Shown one piece after another: positions 7,869 through 15,661 of a stretch of DNA of 46,394 nucleotides. The stretch covers positions 1-46,394 of the forward strand of contig JAJHSH010000053.1 of the NCBI GenBank assembly GCA_022683945.1. The letters run 5' to 3'. A program made the position numbers and the translations under genes. The notes under the pieces were generated by a model, which saw only the letters and a list, made by a program, of their open reading frames with translations, was not told where the DNA came from and made no database searches. Source of the DNA: Candidatus Acetothermia bacterium. GTDB lineage: Bacteria > Bipolaricaulota > Bipolaricaulia > RBG-16-55-9 > DRXL01. Each line of letters opens with the position of its first letter. Positions within the stretch are counted from its first letter, which is position 1.

Positions 7869-8833
7869 TGGCGGCCGAAACCGTGCTGCAAGTAACAAAC
7901 CTCACAAAAGTCTATCGCAGTCGTCGTCGTGGCGAGACCGTCGCCGTAGATAACGTCTCTTTCAGCGTGCGTCGGAACGAAGTCGTCGGCTTGCTCGGCC
8001 CTAACGGTGCGGGCAAGACGACGACGATTAAATCTATCTGTACCATCTTGCGCCCCACTTCCGGCAAAATTTGGATTGACGGAGCCGACGCCATCCGAAA
8101 CCCGCGTGCGGCGCTCGAAAAAGTAACGGGGGTGCTAGAGGGCAATCGCAATATCTACTGGCGTCTCAATGTTCGCGACAATCTAGAGTTCTTCGCCGGA
8201 TTGCAAGGGCAGTCGTTGCGCTCAGTCAGGTCTTATATTGACGAACTGATTGAGATGTTCAATCTCCAAGGGAAAGTCAAAGAGCAAGCGCGCACGCTCT
8301 CACGCGGGATGCAACAGAAGCTCGCCGTCGCGTGTGCTCTAGTTAAGCGCACGCCCATTCTCTTATTGGACGAGCCGACGTTGGGACTCGATGTCGAGAC
8401 GAGCTATGAGCTGCGCTGGATCCTCAAGCGCATGGCCCAAGAAGGCCAGCGCACGATTCTCTTGTCTAGTCACGACATGAACGTCGTCCAAGACATCTGC
8501 GAGAGAGTGATTATCATCAATCACGGGAAGATCGTCGTGGATGACAAAATAGAGAATCTGAAAAAGCTCTTCACAGCGAGCGCCTATCGCTTCGAGATCG
8601 AAGGACATCTCAGCAGTCATCAGGAACGGCAACTCAAAGAGCGATTCGACTTGCTCCAAATCTCGACCAACGGGAACCGTACCGTGATCGAAGCCGAGCT
8701 GCTTGACAGCCAGCGTGTCTACGAGATCATTGACGTTTTGAAGGGCAATGGCTGTCAGCTTGAGTCGGTCGGCAAGCAGTATCCCAACTTAGAAGAGATC
8801 TTTCTCAAGATCGTGAAGGGGGAGAAGAAGTGA
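7868..8833 (+). CDS. ABC-2 exporter ATP-binding protein
   Basis: This 321-residue ATPase has Walker A GPNGAGKTTT (near residue 43), a signature LSRGMQQKLAVA in place of the usual LSGGQ, Walker B ILLLDEPTLGLD and the switch His in SSHDM. The C-terminal 90 residues form an accessory domain typical of DrrA/NatA-like exporters. Its start overlaps the MFS stop. The partner permease is the next plus-strand gene at 9187, but a 350-base gap holding an antisense HicB-like gene separates them. Export of drugs, lipids or ions is the general family role, and the substrate is unknown. Confidence 0.92.
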   Translation: MAAETVLQVTNLTKVYRSRRRGETVAVDNVSFSVRRNEVVGLLGPNGAGKTTTIKSICTILRPTSGKIWIDGADAIRNPRAALEKVTGVLEGNRNIYWRLNVRDNLEFFAGLQGQSLRSVRSYIDELIEMFNLQGKVKEQARTLSRGMQQKLAVACALVKRTPILLLDEPTLGLDVETSYELRWILKRMAQEGQRTILLSSHDMNVVQDICERVIIINHGKIVVDDKIENLKKLFTASAYRFEIEGHLSSHQERQLKERFDLLQISTNGNRTVIEAELLDSQRVYEIIDVLKGNGCQLESVGKQYPNLEEIFLKIVKGEKK

Positions 8834-8867
8834 GCTTATTTTCGCGCTGTGACGGTGCGCGGCAGGA

Positions 8868-9149
8868 TCATACGTTGATTGCGATGATAGGAGCGGGCTT
8901 GACCTCGACATCTCCGGCGGGTTCTGTAGGGATGAGGTCGCCAGTTTGGAGGAGGGTCTCAACATGACATTGCACAGCTTCTTGGATATTCTGCAAGGCT
9001 TCTTCATAAGTATAGCCCCAGCTATGGCAGCCCTTCAGCGCTGGGCAGTAAGCGTGATAGACGTCCTCGTCGGGTTCGATCACGACGCGAAAGATATAGG
9101 ATCGCTTCGGTTTCTTCAGAACGTTTGCGCGCTTCATGGCAACTTTCAT
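8868..9149 (-). CDS. Solitary HicB-like protein
   Basis: The minus-strand ORF encodes a small alpha/beta domain: RSYIFRVVIEPDEDVYHAYC, PALKGCHSWGYTYEEALQNI and QEAVQCHVETLL. This is the HicB-type, RNase H-like fold found in HicB antitoxins (strand, C-P-x-L-x-G-C, then E-A-x-x-N-I-x-E-A). I use ATG 9149; ATG 9137 is equally possible and neither has a clear ribosome site. No HicA toxin is next to it, since both neighbours are ABC exporter genes on the other strand. It probably regulates or is a remnant of a toxin-antitoxin pair, or it is one of the many orphan HicB-like proteins. Confidence 0.75.
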   Translation of the reverse strand: MKVAMKRANVLKKPKRSYIFRVVIEPDEDVYHAYCPALKGCHSWGYTYEEALQNIQEAVQCHVETLLQTGDLIPTEPAGDVEVKPAPIIAINV

Positions 9150-9186
9150 GATACCTAAAACAAAGACTCTCTCGCAAGGAGGCCCC

Positions 9187-9969
9187 ATGAGACATCTCTA
9201 TCTGCTCAAAGCGATGATGAAGAAAAACTTTCTCATCATCTGGCGCTATCCGTTCAATTTGATCTCCGGTATCTTCAGTATTTTTTTGATCTTTCTCGTC
9301 ATCTTCTACGGCGCTAGATTCATCGCCGGAGGCAATCCCACTTTTGGGAATACCGAGGCCGGGATCATTATGGGATTTATTCTATGGACGTTTATCATTT
9401 TTGCGTTCTCCGATCTGACGTGGGATTTTATCAATGAAGCTCAACAGGGAACGCTGGAACAGCTCTATATGTCTCCCCTGGGCTTCGGCTGGGTGAGCAT
9501 CAGCTATCTGCTCACCTTCTTGGCGATCAATCTCGCGATCACTTTCGGGCTCTTCTTCTTGATTATGACCGTGACGGGCAAATGGCTCCATTTAGATCTT
9601 CTCAGCCTCATACCGTTGATGTTGCTCACGGTCTGGGGAGTGTACGGGTTTGGCTTTGCCATGGGCGGCTTGGCTCTAGTCTTCAAGCAAGTTCAAGCAG
9701 CGTTTCAGGTCTTTCAGTTCGTCTGGTTGCTCTTCGTCTTGGCGCCGACGGTCATGGAGACGATGCCCTGGGTGAAATTTCTGCCCGTGACTTGGGGAGT
9801 AGAGCTGATCGGACGAGTGCTCATTGGAGGTCAATCGCTCTATACCATGCCTGCAACGGACATTGGGCTCTTGGCAGCCACCTCAGCGTCCTACTTCGTC
9901 TTGGGCTATGTGGGCTTCAAATACCTAGAGACCATAGCGCGTGACAAAGGACTTCTGGGACATTATTAA
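9187..9969 (+). CDS. ABC-2 type transporter permease
   Basis: The 260-residue membrane protein has six predicted helices and the ABC-2 pattern, with a long first periplasmic loop and a helix pair near FSDLTWDFINEAQQGTLEQL. ATG 9187 has an excellent ribosome site (GCAAGGAGG, 6 bases away). Longer frames start inside the antisense HicB region and are rejected. It pairs functionally with the ATPase at 7868. Its 3' end overlaps the longest frame of the HcrB-like gene. Confidence 0.9.
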   Translation: MRHLYLLKAMMKKNFLIIWRYPFNLISGIFSIFLIFLVIFYGARFIAGGNPTFGNTEAGIIMGFILWTFIIFAFSDLTWDFINEAQQGTLEQLYMSPLGFGWVSISYLLTFLAINLAITFGLFFLIMTVTGKWLHLDLLSLIPLMLLTVWGVYGFGFAMGGLALVFKQVQAAFQVFQFVWLLFVLAPTVMETMPWVKFLPVTWGVELIGRVLIGGQSLYTMPATDIGLLAATSASYFVLGYVGFKYLETIARDKGLLGHY

Positions 9970-10009
9970 ACGGGTTGACAAACTCCGTTCGCACGGCTAT
10001 TCTTTAGAT

Positions 10010-11041
10010 ATGCTGCGTTTACCCCCGTTTGAGTATCATGCGCCGACGACGTTGGGGCAAGCTCTGAAGATACTAGCCGAGAGCGGCTCCGCAGCGATGA
10101 TCGTCGCCGGAGGCACAGATATCTACCCCAAGATGAAGCGTCGCCAGTTTCAACCGAAGGCGCTCATCAGTTTGCGAGATATTAAGAGATTAGTGGGCAT
10201 CCAAGGCAGCAAGAAGAAGGGCTTTGTCATCAAATCGTCCACGACGCTCACCGAAGTCGCCCAGCACTCCGTGCTGCAAAAAGCCTATCCCGGCCTCACG
10301 CAGGCCGTCGGTCTCATCTCCACGCCCATCCTGAGAAATATGGGTACTCTTGGGGGCAATCTCTGTCTAGACACTCGTTGTAATTATTACGATCAGACGC
10401 ATCACTGGCGCAGATCTGTTGACTGGTGCATGAAAGCTCCGGGACCCGCGGGGGTCGTGCTTGACCCGTCGGAGGCCCCCAAAGAGCCAGTGCCCTGTCG
10501 GGTGGCGCCGGGGGGAAGTCGCTGCTGGGCGGTCTCCAGTAGCGATAGCGCACCGATGCTCATCGCGCTCGGCGCGAAGATCGTCTTAGCCGGCCCCCAA
10601 GGCGAGCGCGCACTCTCGCTCAAAGACTTCTATCGCGACGACGGCATCAAATATATCACTAAAAACCCGGACGAGATTCTGACGGAGATTCACATCCCGC
10701 TGGCAGACGGTCTGAAAAGTGCTTATCTTAAGTTGCGCCGTCGCGGATCTTTTGACTTCCCGGTCTTGGGAGTCGCCGTCGCTCTCAAGCAATCCGAAGA
10801 CGGGACGGTGACCGAGTGCAAGATCGTGCTGGGGGGGATCGCTTCGTATCCGGTGGAGTTCCCCGAAGCCGAAAAGCTCTTAATGGGGCAAAGACTGACC
10901 GAAGAACTCATCGAGCAAGTCGCGCAGGCGGTCTTCGGCCCGGCACGCCCGATGGACAATACAGATTTGCATCTATACTACCGCAAACGCATGGCTCCCG
11001 TCTATGTCAAGCGCGCGCTGAAGGCGCTTGCTTCTGTCTAA
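10010..11041 (+). CDS. FAD subunit of a xanthine-dehydrogenase-family enzyme, 4-hydroxybenzoyl-CoA reductase beta-like
   Basis: The 343-residue protein is a FAD-binding subunit of the molybdenum hydroxylase family: FEYHAPTTLGQALKIL at the start, the FAD motif VAGGTDIYPKM, and TPILRNMGTLGGNLCLDTRC. An extra loop holds four Cys (residues 124, 140, 163 and 172), in contexts RCNYYDQ, VDWCMK, PCRVAPGG and RCWAVSS. Such a loop carries the additional [4Fe-4S] cluster of 4-hydroxybenzoyl-CoA reductase beta subunits (HcrB/HbaD type). I start at ATG 10010 because homologues begin with L-P-x-F-x-Y. No molybdopterin or [2Fe-2S] subunit gene is in the window, so the partners must be elsewhere or are lost. 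Substrate is unproven. Confidence 0.8.
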   Translation: MLRLPPFEYHAPTTLGQALKILAESGSAAMIVAGGTDIYPKMKRRQFQPKALISLRDIKRLVGIQGSKKKGFVIKSSTTLTEVAQHSVLQKAYPGLTQAVGLISTPILRNMGTLGGNLCLDTRCNYYDQTHHWRRSVDWCMKAPGPAGVVLDPSEAPKEPVPCRVAPGGSRCWAVSSSDSAPMLIALGAKIVLAGPQGERALSLKDFYRDDGIKYITKNPDEILTEIHIPLADGLKSAYLKLRRRGSFDFPVLGVAVALKQSEDGTVTECKIVLGGIASYPVEFPEAEKLLMGQRLTEELIEQVAQAVFGPARPMDNTDLHLYYRKRMAPVYVKRALKALASV

Positions 11042-11052
11042 TCTGGAAATTT

Positions 11053-11976
11053 ATGCGAAAAGTCCTCTGGTTGTTAGTAGGGGCGAACCTCGTGTTCGCC
11101 CAAGGGCAGATGGGAACGCTGAAGATGGCGTTCGCGCCCGCCCAGATCGTCGCCAATTGCGAACGCGAATCGCTCCAGAGCGTGATAGAGCGCGCGCCGC
11201 CGGGAGCGGTGATCACACTGTTAGAGGGCCTCTGCCAAGAGAACTTGGTCATCACCAAAGAACTGACTCTGCGAGGGCAGAGCGCCGAGCGCAGCATCTT
11301 GCGTGGGGCTAGGCCGGGTCTTCCCGTGATCTTCATCCAGAGCGAGCAGCCCATCGTCGTCACTATCGAAGGGCTGACGCTCGCCGATGCTCCAAAGTTT
11401 TCTAATGATCCCCGACACGGAAAAGAGTGCGCCGTCTTCTATCCCGAATTGATTTGCCCTTCGGGTCTGCAAGTGCGCGGAAAGGCCCAAGCACAGTTGC
11501 GCGAGGCGCGCGTCTTGCGCAACCCATGGGTGGGCGTTTATGTGCTCGATACGGCGCAAGCAACGGTGCAACAAACAGAGATAAGCGAAAACGGTTGGGG
11601 TGTCTACGTATCCCCGCAAGCGATAGCGCGATTAGAGAAGAGCAGCGTTGTACGCCAGCGCGAGAACGGCCTAGAGATCTGGGGCGCAGCTGAAGTCCAA
11701 GGGAGCACTATTAGCAGCAATGGGCGCGCGGGCGTCGAGGTCTTCGGCGAGACCAAACTCTTAGAGAACGCGATCTTGGCAAACAGACAAGCGGGCGTCT
11801 TGCTCTCGGGGAACGCGCAAGCTGAGCTGGTGAGAAACACTCTGACGGAGAACAGTTGGGGCATCGCCGCGCGCCTGCGCCAGTGCGGGTATCTCTCGGA
11901 TGACTTTCGCGGCTCGGTGCGCCTAGAGGAGAACCGTTTCGCAAACAATCGTCTGGGGGATCTCTGCTTGCCGTAG
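11053..11976 (+). CDS. Secreted right-handed beta-helix protein
   Basis: The 307-residue product begins with a signal peptide (MRKVLWLLVGANLVFAQG) and continues with parallel beta-helix turns of the NosD/pectate-lyase-like type: GAVITLLEGLCQENLVI, ELTLRGQSAERSIL, and repeated N-G-x-x-G-V turns (NGWGVYV, NGLEIWG, NGRAGVEVFG, RQAGVLLSG). No catalytic residues could be assigned. It ends 54 bases inside the convergent mnmA gene. The longer frame starting at 10816 overlaps the HcrB-like gene and is rejected. The signal peptide's hydrophobic core is encoded by a REP-like palindrome (11081-11101). A role in surface carbohydrate binding or processing is only a guess. Confidence 0.75.
   Translation: MRKVLWLLVGANLVFAQGQMGTLKMAFAPAQIVANCERESLQSVIERAPPGAVITLLEGLCQENLVITKELTLRGQSAERSILRGARPGLPVIFIQSEQPIVVTIEGLTLADAPKFSNDPRHGKECAVFYPELICPSGLQVRGKAQAQLREARVLRNPWVGVYVLDTAQATVQQTEISENGWGVYVSPQAIARLEKSSVVRQRENGLEIWGAAEVQGSTISSNGRAGVEVFGETKLLENAILANRQAGVLLSGNAQAELVRNTLTENSWGIAARLRQCGYLSDDFRGSVRLEENRFANNRLGDLCLP
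11081..11101. repeat. REP-like palindrome inside a signal peptide
   Basis: GGGCGAAC and GTTCGCCC flank a five-base loop (CTCGT), with an AG just before. The sequence lies in frame in the gene at 11053 and encodes the residues GANLVFA of its signal peptide. It resembles the dispersed GGGGCGA-type palindromes elsewhere in the window. Confidence 0.7.
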
Positions 11977-13131
11977 CGCTCTCTCTATGATCCCGCCGCC
12001 CCAGACGCGCTCACCGTCATAAAAGACCGCGAGCTGACCGGGGGTCACCGCCCGTTGTGGCTGCGCAAAACGCCCGCACACGCGCCCGTCTTCAAGTAAT
12101 TCTAAAGTCGCCGGCACGCGCGGACTGCGATAGCGAATCTTGACTTCGGCTGATCTTATAACCTCTTCCCCAGCCCCTCCCCGACCCTCACCCCGTCCCT
12201 CTCCCTTCAAGGGAGAGGGTGCAGGGTGAGGGTCCCCCTTCCCGCGCCGGGAAGAGGGCCAGGGGGTTAGGTCTACAGGGTAGACCCAGTGAACGTCTCC
12301 GACGATCAGCCCTGGCGAGAGCAACGCGCTCTCGCTCCCGACGATCAGGCGATTCTTCTCGTAGTCAAAGCCGACGACATAGAAAGGCTCGCCTAAAGCG
12401 ATGCCCAACCCCTTGCGCTGGCCAATCGTATAGAAAGCGAGACCTTCGTGAGAACCCACAACGCGTCCATCGCTTGTTACAATCTCGCCGGGGCGCGTGG
12501 CACCATCGAGCCTCTGCTTCAGATAAGCCCGATAGTTTCCACCGGGAATGAAACATAAGTCCATACTCTCCGGCTTGCGGGCCGAAACCAAACGATTCTC
12601 TTGGGCGATCTTCCAGACTTCGCTCTTTAAGAGATGGCCCACGGGGAAGAGGATCTTTCTCAGTTGAGCCTGTCCCAGCCCATAGAGAAAATAAGATTGA
12701 TCTTTGAGGGGATCGCGTCCCGTCAAGAGATAATAAATCCCGTTGTGCTCTGCGATCCGCGCATGGTGCCCGGTGGCTAAGAGATCGCAGCCCCAGCGTT
12801 CGGCCAGCTCCAGCATGACGGGAAATCGCACCAGACGATTGCAGCGCCCGCAGGGGCTGGGGGTCTGGCCCAGATGGTGCTCGCTCAGAAAAGACTGGAT
12901 CACGCGCTCGTGAAACACTCGCCCTGCATCTACAAAATGATGCGCGATGCCCAATTGCTCCGCGACCGCGCGCACCTCGAGCGAGCAGCACTCGTTATAG
13001 GGCTCTTGGCGATCTTCGTAGGACCATAAATTGAGCGTGACTCCGATCACGTCATAGCCTTGCTCTTTGAGCAAGAACGCCGTGACGGAGCTGTCCACGC
13101 CGCCGCTCATCCCGACCAAGACGCGCTTCAT
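11923..13131 (-). CDS. mnmA: tRNA-specific 2-thiouridylase MnmA, with in-frame repeat insertion
   Basis: MnmA adds the 2-thio group to U34 of tRNA-Lys, -Glu and -Gln, taking sulfur from a relay protein and activating the base with ATP. The PP-loop SGGVDSS (residues 9-15) and the two catalytic Cys are present: Cys97 in PSPCGRCNR and Cys193 in DLCFIPGGNYRAYL. The 402-residue length exceeds the usual 350-370 because residues about 290-323 (a Pro/Gly/Arg/Glu-rich segment) are encoded by a palindromic repeat placed between two domain strands; after it the normal EVKIRYRSP resumes. The insertion keeps frame, so the enzyme may still work. The 3' end overlaps the convergent beta-helix gene. Confidence 0.95.
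   Translation of the reverse strand: MKRVLVGMSGGVDSSVTAFLLKEQGYDVIGVTLNLWSYEDRQEPYNECCSLEVRAVAEQLGIAHHFVDAGRVFHERVIQSFLSEHHLGQTPSPCGRCNRLVRFPVMLELAERWGCDLLATGHHARIAEHNGIYYLLTGRDPLKDQSYFLYGLGQAQLRKILFPVGHLLKSEVWKIAQENRLVSARKPESMDLCFIPGGNYRAYLKQRLDGATRPGEIVTSDGRVVGSHEGLAFYTIGQRKGLGIALGEPFYVVGFDYEKNRLIVGSESALLSPGLIVGDVHWVYPVDLTPWPSSRRGKGDPHPAPSPLKGEGRGEGRGGAGEEVIRSAEVKIRYRSPRVPATLELLEDGRVCGRFAQPQRAVTPGQLAVFYDGERVWGGGIIERALRQAEIPQTIVCETVLL
12162..12258. repeat. Composite palindromic repeat inside mnmA
   Basis: An inner hairpin at 12183-12234 has arms GACCCTCACCC and its complement, then an inner stem CCCTCTCCCTT/AGGGAGAGGG. Outer arms CCTCTTCCC (12162-12170) and GGGAAGAGG (12250-12258) pair perfectly. 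The CCCTCACCCC-n-CCCTCTCCC design is a widespread bacterial intergenic repeat; here it lies in the mnmA reading frame and encodes about 34 extra codons (12163-12264). A related copy stands between genes at 41426-41481. Confidence 0.9.
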
Positions 13132-13221
13132 ATATATTTATATTCTCAGTATTTTAGCAACTCTTTCGCGCATTTGCCTTTGGGGCAACAAGTGATTATG
13201 ATTAAAATCAGGGTTAGAACT

Positions 13222-13905
13222 ATGAGCGCGCGCTGTCCACCTGCTGAGGGGCTCATTGCTACGGCGATTTACTATCTGCGCCAGCACGATCGCAAGCTGG
13301 GCGAAGAGAGCTTGCAGTATTTTGAGCTGCCCCAGAACCAGGGGTATCAGATTCAAAGCCAGTTGGTCTTGCAGTGGCCCTTGGCTCATACGCAGCGCCT
13401 CAAGCTGGAGATGGAGCCGGATTGGCGCTATCGCGCTCTGCGCATCGAACTCGAAACAGAGGGTCACTTAGCGCTCGCGCGCTATCAGATCAGCGGAGGA
13501 CAACTGCGAGGCCGGGTAGAAGCGCAGGGACGTAAAAATGGAGAATCCACTCTCTCTTGGCAAGTAAGCTCTATTCTGGATTCTCCAGCAGCGCTCTTCG
13601 CCTTGGCGTGCTGTCGCCATCTGAATCTAAAAGTGGGCGAACGACAGGAGATCGCTCTGATCCGTCTGCCGCTGCCGTCGTTCGAGCCGCAACGACACCC
13701 CGCACAGTGCGCATATTTACAGGATAATCTCTGCTCATTAGCCATCGGCAGCTTCCCTGCATCGGAGTATCTGATAGAGTCACGCGGCGGGGCTAGAGTG
13801 CGCCTCTGGGTGGACGAACTGGGGATTCCGCTCCAGATCGAGCGCCTTGAAGACAAAGCCCCCGTAGAGTTCACGCTCACGCGCTATCGGCAGTTCCGTT
13901 TTTGA
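13222..13905 (+). CDS. Hypothetical protein, 227 aa
   Basis: I do not recognise a family. The product is mostly beta-strand in character (alternating hydrophobic and polar residues: YQIQSQLVLQWPL, YRALRIELETEGHL, LARYQISGGQLRGRVEAQ) with four Cys, two of them adjacent in FALACCRHLN. The pattern recalls proteins annotated as putative glycolipid-binding or DUF3108-like, but I cannot support either. ATG 13222 is preferred; ATG 13198 and the longer frame from 13060, which overlaps divergent mnmA, are alternatives. It is read divergently from mnmA and convergently with ecfT. Confidence 0.65.
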   Translation: MSARCPPAEGLIATAIYYLRQHDRKLGEESLQYFELPQNQGYQIQSQLVLQWPLAHTQRLKLEMEPDWRYRALRIELETEGHLALARYQISGGQLRGRVEAQGRKNGESTLSWQVSSILDSPAALFALACCRHLNLKVGERQEIALIRLPLPSFEPQRHPAQCAYLQDNLCSLAIGSFPASEYLIESRGGARVRLWVDELGIPLQIERLEDKAPVEFTLTRYRQFRF

Positions 13906-13908
13906 GCT

Positions 13909-14703
13909 TTACCCCAGCATCACCAGCGCTGTCATCCCCGCTACGCTCAGCAGCGCGACTCCGTCGCGCCAAGTGAACTTGGGCTGATAGAGCCGCGTGC
14001 GCGGCGCGTTGGGATCATAACAGCGCGCGGCCATCGCCTCGGCGAGCGCTTCGGCTCGCCGCAGGGTGTTTCTCAGCAGAGGCACGAGCAGGGCCACCAG
14101 CTTGCGCGCGCGCTCGGCTATGCTCCCCTCGAAAGGATCAATCCCGCGGGCGCGCATAGCTTTTAATATGGCGTCGGCTTCGTCTAAGATCAACGGAACA
14201 AAACGCAACGAGACGGTGAACATCAGCGAGAGACCCCGCACCGGAACCCGCAAGCGCGCGAAGGGAACTAAAACTCCCTCCAGCCCATCGGCCAACTGAA
14301 GCGCCGATGTTGTAACGCCTAAGAGCGCGCTCAAGAGTCCTAAATAGATCAATCTTACAGAAAGACTTAGGGCTACGCGCAGCCCCTCATCGGATATTTT
14401 CAAGAAGCCCCATTCCCAGATGGGAGTGCCGGGCGCGCCGAAGAGCTGCAGTGTGGCGCTGAGCGCAATCAAGAACGCCAGGGCCTGAACGGCGCGCGCC
14501 AATGGCCAAAAGCCGATTCTGCCTGCACGAATAGCCAGTAAAAGATAACCAGCAAAGAAGAGATAATGCCACAGACTCTCCAAAAAGAAGACCGTGACCC
14601 CTAAAATTATGGCCGAGAAGATCTTGGTGCGCGGGTCGAGCCGGTGCAGAAAAGAATCTCCGGGCTGGTAGCGACCGGCGAGCTTGCGCAGAGGCATTGC
14701 CAA
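13909..14703 (-). CDS. ecfT: Energy-coupling factor transporter transmembrane protein EcfT
   Basis: EcfT is the integral scaffold that links the EcfA ATPases to a substrate-binding S component in ECF vitamin and metal importers. The 264-residue protein starts with the family pattern (HRLDPRTKIFSAIILGV), has about five or six helices, and carries the two coupling motifs in the C-terminal cytoplasmic part: AMRARGID and AMAARCYDP. The second motif reads A-R-C instead of the usual A-R-G. EcfA1/A2 and S-component genes are not in the window. It follows the patatin-like gene by three bases, suggesting an operon. Confidence 0.9.
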   Translation of the reverse strand: MAMPLRKLAGRYQPGDSFLHRLDPRTKIFSAIILGVTVFFLESLWHYLFFAGYLLLAIRAGRIGFWPLARAVQALAFLIALSATLQLFGAPGTPIWEWGFLKISDEGLRVALSLSVRLIYLGLLSALLGVTTSALQLADGLEGVLVPFARLRVPVRGLSLMFTVSLRFVPLILDEADAILKAMRARGIDPFEGSIAERARKLVALLVPLLRNTLRRAEALAEAMAARCYDPNAPRTRLYQPKFTWRDGVALLSVAGMTALVMLG

Positions 14704-14706
14704 TAT

Positions 14707-15585
14707 CTAATGCGCTTCTGCGGGCGCTCCCGACGTGACGAGAGCTTTCACGATCTCCATCTTTTCCAGCATGGCCCGCTCGCCCTCTTGAATGGGGAAC
14801 TCCAGCTCTCTCAGTTGGTTCATGCGCATGCGCTCCACAGCGGGACGCACTATAACCAGACGGTCTCCCAAACGTTCGCGCATCATCTGGAGTTTCAAGC
14901 GCGTGAGTTCTCGTGAGATGATCGTCTGAGATTGAATCATCACTTCGATGCTGGTGCTGACGTGCGGGTTTACGCTCGCACCTACGTCCACGGCGATCAC
15001 CACGTCCGCGCCCAGCGCCACGGCGGCATCTACGGGAATTTTATTGACTAAGCCGCCGTCTACTAAGAAGCGGCCTTCGTGATGCACCGGTGGATTGATA
15101 CCCGGAAAGGCCATGCTCGCCGCGACGGCTCGATAGATCTTCCCGGAGCGCAGGACGATCTCTTCACCTGTGTCGACATCGCAGGCGATGACGGCGCAGG
15201 GAAGAGCAAGATCTTCGAAGTTGCGCTCCCCCGTGAACAATTTCAAGAACTGATATAACTGTTTCAGGCGCTCCGGCTCGTGGGAGCGCCAGTCGGCCCT
15301 CTTGAAGAGATATTCGGAGGCCGTCTGTCCCGCAAAGCTTTCGATGCCGCGCAGCGTCGTGTCAGGAATCCCCAAGAGGCGATTCACGTCCAGATGTTGC
15401 ATGATCCGTTGGAATTTCAGCAGATCAACCCCGCAAGCATACGCAGCCCCGATGGCAGATCCCATAGACGTCCCAGCGATCATATCTATAGGAATCTGAT
15501 GGGCCAGCAGCGTGCGGATCACGCCGATATGGGCATAGCCGCGCGCACCGCCTCCTCCTAGCACCAAACCAACCATTGGTCTCAT
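14707..15585 (-). CDS. Patatin-like phospholipase (RssA-type)
   Basis: The 292-residue hydrolase shows the patatin oxyanion loop GLVLGGGGARGYAHIGV, the nucleophile GTSMGS (Ser40), and the catalytic Asp in LVDGGLVN (Asp176). This Ser-Asp dyad hydrolyses acyl esters, and the RssA-like branch is cytoplasmic or membrane associated. ATG 15585 has a good ribosome site (TTTGGAGTG, about 7 bases away); the longer frame from 15630 would start inside the groEL terminator and is rejected. A promoter that overlaps that terminator appears to serve this gene. It is probably cotranscribed with ecfT. Confidence 0.92.
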   Translation of the reverse strand: MRPMVGLVLGGGGARGYAHIGVIRTLLAHQIPIDMIAGTSMGSAIGAAYACGVDLLKFQRIMQHLDVNRLLGIPDTTLRGIESFAGQTASEYLFKRADWRSHEPERLKQLYQFLKLFTGERNFEDLALPCAVIACDVDTGEEIVLRSGKIYRAVAASMAFPGINPPVHHEGRFLVDGGLVNKIPVDAAVALGADVVIAVDVGASVNPHVSTSIEVMIQSQTIISRELTRLKLQMMRERLGDRLVIVRPAVERMRMNQLRELEFPIQEGERAMLEKMEIVKALVTSGAPAEAH

Positions 15586-15603
15586 CGTTAACACTCCAAA
15601 ATG

Positions 15604-15636
15604 AAAAACCCTCGGTGCATTATAGCGCACCGAGGG
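15604..15636 (-). terminator. Intrinsic terminator of groEL
   Basis: On the minus strand CCCTCGGTGC (15636-15627) pairs with GCACCGAGGG (15618-15609) around an eight-base loop, followed by five T (15608-15604). This is a ten-pair perfect stem with a T-tract, 25 bases after the groEL stop. Confidence 0.85.
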
Positions 15637-15646
15637 TGATCTGCAA
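15619..15646 (-). promoter_or_regulatory. Promoter within the groEL terminator loop
   Basis: On the minus strand the terminator loop contains TATAAT (15624-15619), 16 bases after TTGCAG (15646-15641). It would start transcription near 15612, just past the loop, in front of the patatin gene. Confidence 0.55.
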
Positions 15647-15661
15647 GTGCTCTCGCACTCT

